Source of the DNA: Brevibacillus sedimenti
GTDB taxonomy: Bacteria > Bacillota > Bacilli > Brevibacillales > Brevibacillaceae
Direction: 5' to 3'
Length of the DNA stretch: 64,000 nucleotides
NCBI RefSeq assembly: GCF_020923495.1
Contig: NZ_CP064048.1
Coordinates: 1-64,000 of the forward strand
The notes under the pieces are model-generated. The model had not been told where the DNA came from. It saw only the letters and a list, made by a program, of their open reading frames with translations, and searched no databases. Shown here one piece after another: positions 7,402 to 15,567 of this stretch (positions are counted from its first letter, which is position 1; each line of letters opens with the position of its first letter). The translations under genes and the position numbers were made by a program.

Positions 7402-9768
7402 ATGAAAATCGCGCAGCTAGACGACCAGGTCATCCTGCTAACACCCGAGACATACCCTCGCATCCCCGCCTGGCGGCTGGCCGCTCGCCAGGGAAAAGTG
7501 CGCTGCCCCGTCTGCGGTTCGCATCTCCGCCTGATGGCGGGAATCAGTGCGGAACCCCGCTTTCTCCATCCCGCGGACAGCGATTGTGCCTGCAAAGGAA
7601 GTGACGAGGCGGTGCACGAGCGGCTGGCTGCCAGTCCCGAGCTGGCGGCCGCTGTCGCAGCTGCGGCCGATCCCGCTCCGCGTGATGCCAACCCGCGTCA
7701 GGCGAACGCCGCCACGGTGGAAGAAGAAGACGGCGAATCGGTGCGGGTCGGCTCCTTTCGCCTGCCCAAACAGCGGACGATCGGCGGCAGCAGCGTGACG
7801 CCCGCGCCAAAACCGCCGCTGTTTCGCAAACGGCTGATGCCGAAAACGCGCATCCAACACCTGGCGGAACAGCAGAACGAACCGCTTCATCCCCGCCAGC
7901 AGCAGGCTGTCACGACCACGGATGGCCCCCTTCTCATCCTGGCAGGGGCGGGCAGCGGCAAGACGCGCGTGATGACAGCCCGGACCGCCCACCTGATCCG
8001 GGACAAAGGCGTCCCTCCCCGGCAGATCATGGTGGTCACGTTTACCACCAAGGCGGCGGATGAGATCCGGCAGCGGCTGGCCCGCCAGCTTCCCCGCGAG
8101 CAGGCGCGGGAACTGATCGCCGGCACGTTTCACGGCATCTTTTACCGCATGCTGCTGTACCACCAGCCGGAACGCTGGGATCAGCGCCGCCTGCTGAAAA
8201 AAGATTGGCAAAAGTGGCGGCTGCTCAGGGAAAGCGGCCTGCTCGCCAGCCATCCCGAACTCCTGGGGCAAAAGGAACAGGACGTGCTGGACGCGTTTGG
8301 CGTGATTAGCCGCTGGAAAAACGAATACCTGCTGCCCGGCCAGTCCGTCCCGCAGGAAGCGGCAAACGACGCGGAGCGGCAGGCACACGAGCTGTACCCG
8401 CTGTACGAACAGGCGAAGCGGACGCTCGGCTGGTTTGACTTTGACGACATGTTGATCGGCTGTTACGAAATGCTGCGGGACGATGCGGAGACCCTGCGCC
8501 GCTATCAGGAGCGGATCACGCATGTGATGATCGACGAGTTTCAAGACATCAACCGCATCCAGTACGAAACCGTCAAGCTGCTCGCAGCGCCGCAAAACAA
8601 TCTGTGCGTCATCGGGGACGACGATCAGTCGATCTACGGATTTCGCGGCAGCGATCCGCAGTACATACTTGGTTTTACCCGCGATTATCCCCAGGCCCAA
8701 ACGATTACGCTGGAAGTGAACTACCGCTCCCGCTCCGCCATCGTCGGGCTGGGCTACTCATTGATCGGCCATAACCGGGCGCGCTGGAAAAAAGACTGCC
8801 TGTCGTTTCACAGCGAGGAAGGGGAAACCTATCTGTTTGAGCCGGACGACGAGGAAGAACAGGCCTCCCGGATCGTCGACGAAATCAGCCACCGGATCGA
8901 GCAGGGGACCCCTCCCGGCGAATGCGCCATCCTCTACCGCACCAGCGAGTCGGCCCGACCGATCCTGGAGCGGCTGAGCGAAGCGGGCATTCCGTTTCAC
9001 TACACGCAGGAGGAGGACTCCTTTTACCAGCGGCAGGCTGTACGCTGGACGCTGGGCTATTTGCGGCTGGCGCAGGACCCGGACGATGCAGAAGCGCTGA
9101 GGGAGATTCTCCCCACCCTCTACATCTCCCAGGAGATGTGGAACGCGGTGCGCAGCCAGGCCATACTGGAAGATCTGCCGATCCTGCACGTGCTGCCTCG
9201 CCTGCCGCAGTGGAAAGTCTACCAGCGCAAACACTTGCAAACCGTGACCGACATCCTCGCCGCCTGCCGGGAATGCCCGCCCGCCCAGGCGCTGGAGCTG
9301 ATCTACGAGGACGGCCGGCTGCGGGATTATCTGAAAAAGCGGGCCAAAGACCGGGACGACGGCAGGGAGCGCTGGAGCGACGAACTGCAGCAGCTCTTGG
9401 CCGCAGCCAGGCGGCACGCTACCGTCGCCGAGTTTTTGCACCTTGTGGAACGCATGGCAGAACAGGAAAAGGAGTGGCGCCATGCGCGGCCACTCCCAAA
9501 GGAAGGTGTTCACGTGCTCAGCATTCATCGGGCCAAAGGACTGGAATTTGACCACGTGTTCCTGCCCGATCTGGTGGAAGGCGCTCTCCCTCACGAGTAC
9601 GCGCTGGACGCCGTGCGCAAGGGAGAATCGTCCGCGCTGGAGGAAGAGCGGCGGCTCCTATACGTGGCGATCACGCGTGCCCGCCATTCGGTCGCGGTCG
9701 GCATCCCCCGCGAACGGTTCGGCCGGAAAACCAGGCCCTCCCGCTTCATCGCCGAAATGGGCGGATAG
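7402..9768 (+). CDS. yjcD: YjcD-like ATP-dependent DNA helicase, CoiA-type zinc ribbon fused to UvrD core
   Basis: ATG 7402 follows GAGGTG; the frame is open far upstream into the repeat, which I exclude. The 788-residue product starts MKIAQLDDQVILLTPETYPR. Residues about 20-75 hold CPVCG...FLHPADSDCACK...H, the pattern of the CoiA N-terminal zinc ribbon. A linker leads to a superfamily 1A UvrD/PcrA helicase from about residue 160: GAGSGKT (Walker A), FTTKAADEIRQR (Ia), IDEFQDIN (II), GDDDQSIYGFRG (III), EVNYRS (IV), VLSIHRAKGLEFDHVFLPDL (V) and LLYVAITRAR (VI). It unwinds DNA 3'-5' with ATP and probably acts in repair or recombination. YjcD of B. subtilis sits near yjcF-H as here. Confidence 0.85.
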   Translation: MKIAQLDDQVILLTPETYPRIPAWRLAARQGKVRCPVCGSHLRLMAGISAEPRFLHPADSDCACKGSDEAVHERLAASPELAAAVAAAADPAPRDANPRQANAATVEEEDGESVRVGSFRLPKQRTIGGSSVTPAPKPPLFRKRLMPKTRIQHLAEQQNEPLHPRQQQAVTTTDGPLLILAGAGSGKTRVMTARTAHLIRDKGVPPRQIMVVTFTTKAADEIRQRLARQLPREQARELIAGTFHGIFYRMLLYHQPERWDQRRLLKKDWQKWRLLRESGLLASHPELLGQKEQDVLDAFGVISRWKNEYLLPGQSVPQEAANDAERQAHELYPLYEQAKRTLGWFDFDDMLIGCYEMLRDDAETLRRYQERITHVMIDEFQDINRIQYETVKLLAAPQNNLCVIGDDDQSIYGFRGSDPQYILGFTRDYPQAQTITLEVNYRSRSAIVGLGYSLIGHNRARWKKDCLSFHSEEGETYLFEPDDEEEQASRIVDEISHRIEQGTPPGECAILYRTSESARPILERLSEAGIPFHYTQEEDSFYQRQAVRWTLGYLRLAQDPDDAEALREILPTLYISQEMWNAVRSQAILEDLPILHVLPRLPQWKVYQRKHLQTVTDILAACRECPPAQALELIYEDGRLRDYLKKRAKDRDDGRERWSDELQQLLAAARRHATVAEFLHLVERMAEQEKEWRHARPLPKEGVHVLSIHRAKGLEFDHVFLPDLVEGALPHEYALDAVRKGESSALEEERRLLYVAITRARHSVAVGIPRERFGRKTRPSRFIAEMGG

Positions 9769-9838
9769 CCGGTCCACTCCCCCGCCCATGTAGATCAACC
9801 ATTCTTCCATCGATGCAATGATTGGAAACACGGCAAAC

Positions 9839-9889
9839 GGCTCCCTTCCGTACGTTTGGTACTAGCGTGCGGAAAACGGGAGCCTTTTA
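9839..9889 (+). terminator. Terminator of yjcD
   Basis: GGCTCCCTTCCGTACG and CGTGCGGAAAACGGGAGCC pair in a long hairpin followed by TTTTAT. Confidence 0.75.
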
Positions 9890-9951
9890 TGCGCGCGGGA
9901 GCGGTATTTGCAACGCCGTTTTAGCTGCAGCGTTGTTGGCTGAAAACGAAA

Positions 9952-9991
9952 AAACCCCTGCGCCCGGCCGTACATGCCGGAGCAGGGGTTT
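9952..9991. terminator. Terminator of fabI, probably bidirectional
   Basis: AAACCCCTG and CAGGGGTTT arms with a GC-rich inner stem; A/T runs on both sides. It lies just past the fabI stop codon and 110 bp beyond the yjcD hairpin. Confidence 0.75.
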
Positions 9992-9997
9992 GCGTTT

Positions 9998-10771
9998 TTA
10001 TCGTGCGATGATGTTGTAGCCGGCATCGACGTGGATGATTTCGCCCGTGATACCGCGGGAGAGATGGCTGAACAGGAAGAGCGCCGTGTCGCCCACCTCG
10101 GATTGGTCCACGGTGCGGCGGAGCGGTGCTTTTTCCTCGATTTCCTTCAGCATGCTGTTGAAGTTGCGCACGCCTTTTGCCGCCAGGGTGCGGATCGGTC
10201 CGGCGGAAATGGCGTTGACGCGGATGTTGTCTTTGCCGAGGTCGCTCGCCAGATAGCGGACGCAGGCATCCAGCGCCGCTTTGGCAACGCCCATGACGTT
10301 GTAGTTGGCAACGACGCGCTCGCCGCCCAGATAGGTCAGGGTGACGATGCTTCCGCCTTCGGTCATCAGCGGACGAGCGGCACGCGTCACCGCCACCAGC
10401 GAGTAGGCGCTGATGTCCTGCGCCAGCGCGTAGCCGTCGCGGGACGTGTTGACAAACTCGCCTTCCAGCTCTTCCGTCTTGGCAAATGCGATGCAGTGAG
10501 CCAGTCCGTGGATGACGCCCACTTTTTCCTTGATTTGGGCGAACGCAGCTTCCACTTCTTCATCCTTGGTCACGTCGCAGTTAATCAAAATCGGCTCGCC
10601 GCCGAGGCTTTGGGCCAGCTGCGCCACGTTTTCCCGCAGCCGCTCCCCCTGATAGGTAAAGATCAGGTTGGCCCCGGCCTTGTGCAGGGACTGGGCAATT
10701 CCCCAGGCAATACTGCGGTGGTTGGCCACGCCCATGATAACGAAGTTCTTGCCTTGCAACAATGTATTCAT
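9998..10771 (-). CDS. fabI: Enoyl-ACP reductase (NADH) FabI
   Basis: ATG 10769-10771 gives 257 residues, the normal FabI length. MNTLLQGKNFVIMGVANHRS and IAWGIAQSLHKAGA form the SDR dinucleotide fold. The catalytic motif Tyr-x6-Lys is NYNVMGVAKAALD, with SAGPIRTLAAKGV downstream, both FabI signatures. It reduces trans-2-enoyl-ACP in the last step of each fatty acid elongation cycle in the cytosol and is the triclosan/isoniazid-class target. The upstream region (10772-10877) shows no clear FapR operator to my eye. Its own terminator follows. It is monocistronic and convergent to yjcD. Confidence 0.95.
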   Translation of the reverse strand: MNTLLQGKNFVIMGVANHRSIAWGIAQSLHKAGANLIFTYQGERLRENVAQLAQSLGGEPILINCDVTKDEEVEAAFAQIKEKVGVIHGLAHCIAFAKTEELEGEFVNTSRDGYALAQDISAYSLVAVTRAARPLMTEGGSIVTLTYLGGERVVANYNVMGVAKAALDACVRYLASDLGKDNIRVNAISAGPIRTLAAKGVRNFNSMLKEIEEKAPLRRTVDQSEVGDTALFLFSHLSRGITGEIIHVDAGYNIIAR

Positions 10772-10877
10772 TATGTATCGGCCCCTTTTCAACGTTTTTC
10801 CCCTGACATTATAACCGATCTTGTCCTCGGTTACGAGAGTCTGCTGGAAAAACGCGAAACGGGACCGCTTCCATCGG

Positions 10878-11045
10878 TTATTCTCCCTGCTGCATCGCTT
10901 TTGCCAAATCGTCCGCCGGAGCGGCTGCACTGTTGGAAAAGACCCAGGATTCTTCCACCGGATTGAGCGGCGTTCCGTTTGCCGGGAATTCCGCCTGCAG
11001 CTGCGCCGGTTCGCCTGCCGGCGTCAAGTCTTCTCTGTTCTCCAT
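10878..11045 (-). CDS. Hypothetical 55-residue hydrophilic protein
   Basis: ATG 11043-11045 follows GGGAGCG. The product starts MENREDLTPAGEPAQLQAEF and contains NPVEESWVFSNSAAAPADDL; it is acidic and lacks membrane segments or cysteines. The stop TAA is part of the codons after AMQQGE. The length and composition, with alanine/proline-rich linkers, suggest a small unstructured protein of Brevibacillus-type genomes. I do not recognise it. It lies between fabI and the ZIP transporter on the same strand. Confidence 0.5.
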   Translation of the reverse strand: MENREDLTPAGEPAQLQAEFPANGTPLNPVEESWVFSNSAAAPADDLAKAMQQGE

Positions 11046-11117
11046 GGATGATCGCTCCCTTCCGTCCAGGCTTTTTTGGCCCACAACCATTTTTAGGCTG
11101 GCTGGGGAGGCGGCTGT

Positions 11118-11840
11118 TTATGCATGAACATGCCCGCCCGGCAGCCAGACGGCTGTCACGAACAGGTACGCAACCATCCCGGCAAAAAAGTACACCCCCA
11201 ATACCCGTCGTCCGTTCTGAATCAGCGGCACCAGATGGCTGGCCGAGACGTACAGGAAGACGCCGGTGGTAAGGGCTATCACCACGGAAGACCATCCGTC
11301 CGGGAAAATTTGTTCCACCGCCCCTACGCTGAATGCCCCCGCCAGTGTGGAGGCCCCCAGTGCGGCCGTCCCCCAGAACGCTTTCCACTGCGAGCGCGTC
11401 GCCGCCAGCACCAGTGAAGCAAAGATCACGCCGTCCGGCACCTTGTGCAGCACCATGGCCAGCAGGACGGAAAACCCGATGCGATGGTCCAGGTGATAGC
11501 TGGCGATCAGCGAGACGCCCTCCACGTACGCATGCAGCAGAAATCCGCTGAACAGGCCGATCAGGCGGGAGGAGCCGGCTTTCCGCTCCGCTCCTCCGAT
11601 CAGCTCCAGCGCGAACAATAACGCAAACCCGAACATCACCAACGGCATGGCCCGCTCGCTTCCCCCTTCCATTGTATGGGGAAGCAAATCCAGCAGGGTA
11701 AGCGCCAACAGCAGACCGCCGCCGACGCTGACCATGGCGTACAGCGTCTCTTCCGACCAGGCGCGCAGGCACAGGAGAAGCCCGCCGATGCTGCTTGCGG
11801 CCGCTGCCACCGTAAGTATCACGATCAGATCCGGTTGCAT
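11118..11840 (-). CDS. ZIP family metal transporter
   Basis: ATG 11838-11840 (AAAGGGGACG upstream) begins MQPDLIVILTVAAAASSIGG; 240 residues with about seven hydrophobic segments. Signature helices carry HAYVEGVSL and LHKVPDGVIF, the H-x3-E and H-x3-D/E metal-binding motifs of ZIP transporters (TM4 and TM5). A histidine-ending tail (GGHVHA) closes the protein. ZIP proteins import Zn2+ or other divalent metals into the cytosol; substrate is not decided by sequence. I saw no Zur or MntR box upstream. Confidence 0.82.
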   Translation of the reverse strand: MQPDLIVILTVAAAASSIGGLLLCLRAWSEETLYAMVSVGGGLLLALTLLDLLPHTMEGGSERAMPLVMFGFALLFALELIGGAERKAGSSRLIGLFSGFLLHAYVEGVSLIASYHLDHRIGFSVLLAMVLHKVPDGVIFASLVLAATRSQWKAFWGTAALGASTLAGAFSVGAVEQIFPDGWSSVVIALTTGVFLYVSASHLVPLIQNGRRVLGVYFFAGMVAYLFVTAVWLPGGHVHA

Positions 11841-12075
11841 GGCACGTCCCCTTTCATCCGGGGTGTCGGACGTGTGTCCCTTCCATTCTACGCGCGTGTC
11901 CCGGTCGTTATGCCTTTACCTGCGGCAGTACCCGCTAGAGATTCCCGGGGCAAAACGAAGAGCTGTGCTGCATGGCCCCGTCCTTGCTGCCATGCCCGGC
12001 GAACACATGACAAAAATCGCCAACCTGTCCGAATTAGCCGAAACGCCACTTGTTTTTAGAACCTTTGTCGATTCC

Positions 12076-12104
12076 CTTTTACCCGGAAAAATTGGTGCTA
12101 TAAT
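12076..12104 (+). promoter_or_regulatory. Promoter for the MerR/RacA-like gene
   Basis: TATAAT at 12099-12104 with a weak CTTTTA/TTTTAC -35 16-17 bp upstream. The rest of the 305-bp gap from 11841 to 12145 shows no other feature that I can support. Confidence 0.55.
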
Positions 12105-12145
12105 GGGGCCACGGGAATTCCTGATGGGATAAGGAGTGATTCGGG

Positions 12146-12763
12146 ATGGATGTACAAGTGTGGATGGCTTCCAAGGAAGTGGCGGATCGGTTGGATGTTC
12201 ACGTCCGGACGTTGCGAAACTGGTTGGAGATGTTCGTGCCGCCGCAGGAGCGGCAAAAAAATCCTCAGGGTCACTACCTGATCAGTGAAACAGGGTTTTC
12301 CTTGCTGAAAGAAGTCAAACAACGCAAGGACGAAGGCAACTACTCCCTGCGTGACATACAGCGTCAGTTGATTGAAGAAGGACGCATTCCGGCGGACATG
12401 CTGGCCGAGGAGGAAACGGCCGCCGCTCAGGAACAATCCGTTGTGGTGACCGGGCCAAAAGCAGCCGGCCTTCGCGAGATGGAGCTGACCGTGCAGGAGA
12501 TGATCGTTCAGTTTCAGCATGAGCTGGCCCAACTGTCGTCATTGAACCAACTGCAGTCCACCATTTTGCAAAAAATCGCCGACATCGAGGAGATGCAAGA
12601 GTCGCTGCGGCTGGAGATGCGCCGCGTCACATTTGAAATGGATCTCATGCAGCAGCGCCTGACCCGGCGAAAAGAGCGGTTGGAGCGTCATCAAGCGCGC
12701 TGGTCGCTCAATCCGTTCCGCTGGTTTACGCGTTCCGACCGGAGCGCCGCAGCCAAGAACTAG
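12146..12763 (+). CDS. MerR-superfamily HTH protein with coiled-coil tail (RacA-like)
   Basis: ATG 12146 follows AAGGAGTG. The 205-residue protein begins MDVQVWMASKEVADRLDVHV with RTLRNWLEMF, a MerR-type winged helix (about 7-75). Residues about 105-185 are strongly heptad-like (ELTVQEMIVQFQHELAQLSS, EMQESLRLEMRRVTFEMDLM), ending in a basic W/R-rich tail NPFRWFTRSDRSAA. N-terminal MerR HTH plus coiled coil plus basic tail is the layout of RacA, the chromosome-anchoring protein of sporulation, but similar proteins of unknown role exist. It stands alone, followed by repeat copy B in the opposite orientation. Confidence 0.6.
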   Translation: MDVQVWMASKEVADRLDVHVRTLRNWLEMFVPPQERQKNPQGHYLISETGFSLLKEVKQRKDEGNYSLRDIQRQLIEEGRIPADMLAEEETAAAQEQSVVVTGPKAAGLREMELTVQEMIVQFQHELAQLSSLNQLQSTILQKIADIEEMQESLRLEMRRVTFEMDLMQQRLTRRKERLERHQARWSLNPFRWFTRSDRSAAAKN

Positions 12764-12874
12764 CTGCATGCCCTGCCGTACTGTGTCGTATTCGGCATGA
12801 CGGCAAAGGCAGACAGAGCGAATCTCCAGACTGGACAAGCCTGCCGTCCTCTGCGTTTCCGGGAAAGCCAACAA

Positions 12875-13258
12875 GCTGAGACACAAGGGTCTCAGGTCAG
12901 CATGCAGACAAAGTTCGTGGCACATGGGTGCTCGGGCCCGCTCGCTCTCTTGACGACCAGCAAAGAAGTGGATGATGTCCGCTCCAAAACGCGACGCGGG
13001 CAGGGGGCAAACATCTGGGGGTTTCGACGAAGTGAGACTTGTGCCCCCTGTTTTTCCCCGCGTCTAGCGTTTTTCCGCTGAGCCGGTCGTCAAAGGAGCT
13101 CGCTTGGCCCATCACTCCATGACAAGTAATTTGTCTTCAGCTTTGGTTAATGAATGTGCAGGCCTTTCGGCCTGGAAACGATGGAAGATCGTTTCCTTGT
13201 GAACACTTACCAGATAAATAGTTTGTTTTCAGTCAGATGCTGAGACCCTTGTCTCAGC
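12875..13258 (-). repeat. Interspersed hairpin element, copy B
   Basis: Read on the minus strand it begins with a GCTGAGAC...GTCTCAGC hairpin (13239-13258), then ACTGAAAACAAACT, GGAAACGAT/ATCGTTTCC (13174-13196), the AGGCC-GAAA-GGCCT hairpin (13160-13173), the long stem, and finally AACTTTGTCTGCATGCTGA followed by CTGAGACCCTTGTGTCTCAG (12875-12895). The two terminal hairpins are the same sequence in inverted arrangement. It is the fullest copy. The frame from 13115 down to 12897 is open but not credible as a gene (see rejected items). Confidence 0.85.
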
Positions 13259-13323
13259 TTTTTTGTTGCCTTGTGTTTCATCTGGAATGCGGCTGCTTCC
13301 TTATGTTTCGATGCTGTTGCCGC

Positions 13324-13362
13324 CCTGCTGCGCTATTGCGAGCAGCAGGCCGTCAATTTTTT
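13324..13362 (+). terminator. Possible terminator hairpin
   Basis: CCTGCTGC / GCAGCAGG arms, 10-nt loop, 7-nt gap, then six T. The gap before the T-run makes it a weak candidate. It precedes the promoter of the next gene, so it may insulate it from repeat B. Confidence 0.35.
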
Positions 13363-13419
13363 CTCTGCCATGCCTCCCCCTTTACTGTCCAGCAGGTGTG
13401 CTCGGCCCTCTCCCCAGGG

Positions 13420-13448
13420 TTGTTGTCAACTTCCGATTTCAGTATGAT
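13420..13448 (+). promoter_or_regulatory. Promoter for the conserved hypothetical at 13471
   Basis: TTGTTG and TATGAT with a 17-bp spacer, ending 22 bp before the start codon, with GAGGAGG in between. Confidence 0.5.
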
Positions 13449-13470
13449 GGTTACGAGGAGGGTTGTCGAA

Positions 13471-13992
13471 ATGCCGAAACAATTCGTTATTGAAGCGATC
13501 ATGCTGGCCATCTACGGGGAATTAATGGCACCGTCGCAACCTGTAGAGTATTACATACCCGCGTCGACAATCTACGAATTGGACGAGTTTTATCATAGCC
13601 CGGAACCGATCATGCCGATCCCGGCCGACGATCAGCACGTACGCAAGATCATGAAGGAAATGATTCAGTTCTTCTCCGATCCGTTCAACCGCAAGCGCAT
13701 GGAAAAGGGCCTGATCGCTCCCTGGTCCATCGTGCCGTTTTCGTTTCCAAACGGCGTGACGCTCAACGTGGTCAAGGTAGACGACAACGCCATGTGGGGA
13801 GAACTGTTTGATCCGGTGGAGACCCAACTGCTGCTCACATCGATGCGTTTTGAGATACCGCTGATCACCGACCAGACGGATTACCAGGATCGGATTTTGG
13901 AATATGTCGTACCCGTTCAGTTTTACGATGTAGACGACTTTGAATTTGCCCTGGAACAAGGGATCTCGTTGGACGAGCTGCGGGAGCCGTAA
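13471..13992 (+). CDS. Conserved Paenibacillaceae protein (often labelled 'ADP-heptose synthase')
   Basis: ATG 13471 follows GAGGAGG; the longer open frame upstream is ignored. The 173-residue product starts MPKQFVIEAIMLAIYGELMA and includes EYYIPASTIYELDEFYHSPE, IMPIPADDQHVRKIM and FDPVETQLLLTSMRFEIPLI. From memory it matches a family widespread in Paenibacillaceae that databases label ADP-heptose synthase, but it has no nucleotidyltransferase (HxGH) or kinase motif, so I regard that name as unsupported. It is acidic and soluble; function unknown. It is followed directly by a terminator whose loop contains its own stop codon. Confidence 0.65.
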   Translation: MPKQFVIEAIMLAIYGELMAPSQPVEYYIPASTIYELDEFYHSPEPIMPIPADDQHVRKIMKEMIQFFSDPFNRKRMEKGLIAPWSIVPFSFPNGVTLNVVKVDDNAMWGELFDPVETQLLLTSMRFEIPLITDQTDYQDRILEYVVPVQFYDVDDFEFALEQGISLDELREP

Positions 13993-14010
13993 CCGGCTCC
14001 CCCCTTTTTT
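13982..14010 (+). terminator. Terminator overlapping the stop codon of the preceding gene
   Basis: GGGAGCCG-TAA-CCGGCTCCC followed by CCC and six T; the TAA loop is the stop codon of the gene ending at 13992. Confidence 0.8.
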
Positions 14011-14139
14011 ACGGACGGATTGGCCCCTATGGTCCAGTCCGTCTGTTTGGCTTTTTATTGCCGGAAAATTGGCTCTTTTATTTTATTACGGGAGCCGGTA
14101 TAGTGGAGAGCAAAGCACAGACTGAAAAGGGGCGGCATC

Positions 14140-15567
14140 ATGGGGCGAAAACCGATTTACACACGTGTGTACAATCAGCTGCGCTATCAAATATTAAGCG
14201 GCGAATTGGCAATTGGCTCCCCTTTGCCACCGGAGCGGAAACTGGCCGCGCAGTTGGGGGTGAGCCGCAATACGGTGGTTCGGGCCTATGCCGAACTGGA
14301 AGCGGAAGGATTCATCGCCAGCCGGATGGGCAGCGGCCGGTACGTGGAAGTCCTCCCGCCCGCTCCGCGCATCAGGCGGATTGACTGGAACAGCCAGCAC
14401 GGTTACGAATCGCTGACCTCCTCCCCGTCGCACATGGCGGAGCTGCTGGAGGTAACCGACCGCTGTCCGAATCCCATCAACTTTGCCCACGGTGACGGGG
14501 GCAAGCACACCTTGGCTTCCTCCCGCTTTTCCGACTACGTGAAGGCGACGGCAGAAGAGCTGCCTTCGTATTACTTTACCTCGGTGCAGGGGCTGCCCCA
14601 GCTCAGGGAACTGTTGGTGGAGTGGATGGGGATGGAGCAGATCTCATCTCCGGAGCAGGTGACGATTACCAGCGGCTCCCAGGAAGGCTTGTACCTGATC
14701 ACCACCCTGCTGGCCCGGCCCGGTGACTGCATCGTTACGGAAATGCCCACCTATTTCGGCTCGCTGCAGCTCTTCCAGTCGCTTGGCCTGCAGATCGTGC
14801 CGGTGCCGCTGGATGCGGACGGCATGCGCATCGACGTCCTGGAAGGCGTACTGGCCCGCTGCCGGCCGCGCTTTCTCTACACGGTGCCGACGTATCACAA
14901 TCCGACCGGCCGGACGCTGTCGCTTGAACGCCGCAAGCGGCTCCTGGCGCTGAGCGAACGATACGGCATTCCCATCGTCGAGGACGACGCCTACCGGCAC
15001 CTGCATCTCGCGGAGGAACCGCCGCCGCCGTTGAAGGCGCTGGATGAGACCGGCAGCGTCATCTACCTGAACACGTTTTCCAAACTGCTGTTCCCCGGCC
15101 TGCGCATCGGCTGGGTGGCGGCCAGCCGTCCATTTGTGCGCTTGCTGACCCGGCTGAAGGAATTGTCGATCACCACCAATACGCTGGGACAGCTGGCAGT
15201 GGCCGCCTTTCTCCGCGACGGCGCGCTGCTCCCGCACCTGACGGACGCACGCCGCCAATACGCCGAGCAGGCGGCGATCATGGAACGCCATCTGGAACGG
15301 CTGCGGCCTCTCGGCATCCGCTGGGAACGGCCGGCCGGCGGGTTTTATTTCTGGCTGTCCCTGCCTGAAGAGATCAACCCCCGCCGGCTGATGACGCTCT
15401 GCCGGGAACAGGGGGTTCTGATTGCCTGCGGCGATATGTTTTTGTTGCGGGAGGCAGAACAGCCGTATATCCGCCTTTGCTTTACGCACGAACGGCCGGA
15501 ACAGATCGACAGGGGGATGGCCATCATCGCCCGTCTGCTGCACGAACAAAAGGAGTTGATGACATGA
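14140..15567 (+). CDS. MocR-type GntR/aminotransferase regulator
   Basis: ATG 14140 follows AAAGGGGCGG. It has 475 residues: a GntR winged helix (about 1-75, MGRKPIYTRVYNQLRYQILS, PLPPERKLAAQLGVSRNTVV) fused to a class I PLP-dependent aminotransferase fold (about 100-475). Key PLP residues are visible: TSGSQEGLYL, NPTGRTLS, EDDAYRHL and the PLP lysine in TFSKLLFPGLRIGW. MocR proteins sense PLP or an amine-PLP adduct and regulate vitamin B6, GABA or amino acid genes. Its stop overlaps azlC by 4 bp (ATGA), so it is co-translated with a branched-chain amino acid exporter and probably controls it. Confidence 0.88.
   Translation: MGRKPIYTRVYNQLRYQILSGELAIGSPLPPERKLAAQLGVSRNTVVRAYAELEAEGFIASRMGSGRYVEVLPPAPRIRRIDWNSQHGYESLTSSPSHMAELLEVTDRCPNPINFAHGDGGKHTLASSRFSDYVKATAEELPSYYFTSVQGLPQLRELLVEWMGMEQISSPEQVTITSGSQEGLYLITTLLARPGDCIVTEMPTYFGSLQLFQSLGLQIVPVPLDADGMRIDVLEGVLARCRPRFLYTVPTYHNPTGRTLSLERRKRLLALSERYGIPIVEDDAYRHLHLAEEPPPPLKALDETGSVIYLNTFSKLLFPGLRIGWVAASRPFVRLLTRLKELSITTNTLGQLAVAAFLRDGALLPHLTDARRQYAEQAAIMERHLERLRPLGIRWERPAGGFYFWLSLPEEINPRRLMTLCREQGVLIACGDMFLLREAEQPYIRLCFTHERPEQIDRGMAIIARLLHEQKELMT

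Noticed and set aside
12897-13115. An open frame conserved in repeat copies B and D (MGQASSFDD...LSGKT...CLPPARVAFWSG)
   Set aside because: Copy A has a frameshift and a stop in it, copy C lacks the first half, no RBS precedes it, and most B/D differences change the amino acid. The conservation is at the nucleic acid level.
13237-13470. N-terminal extension of the 13471 gene
   Set aside because: The extension crosses a promoter and a hairpin; ATG 13471 has GAGGAGG and gives the family's usual start.
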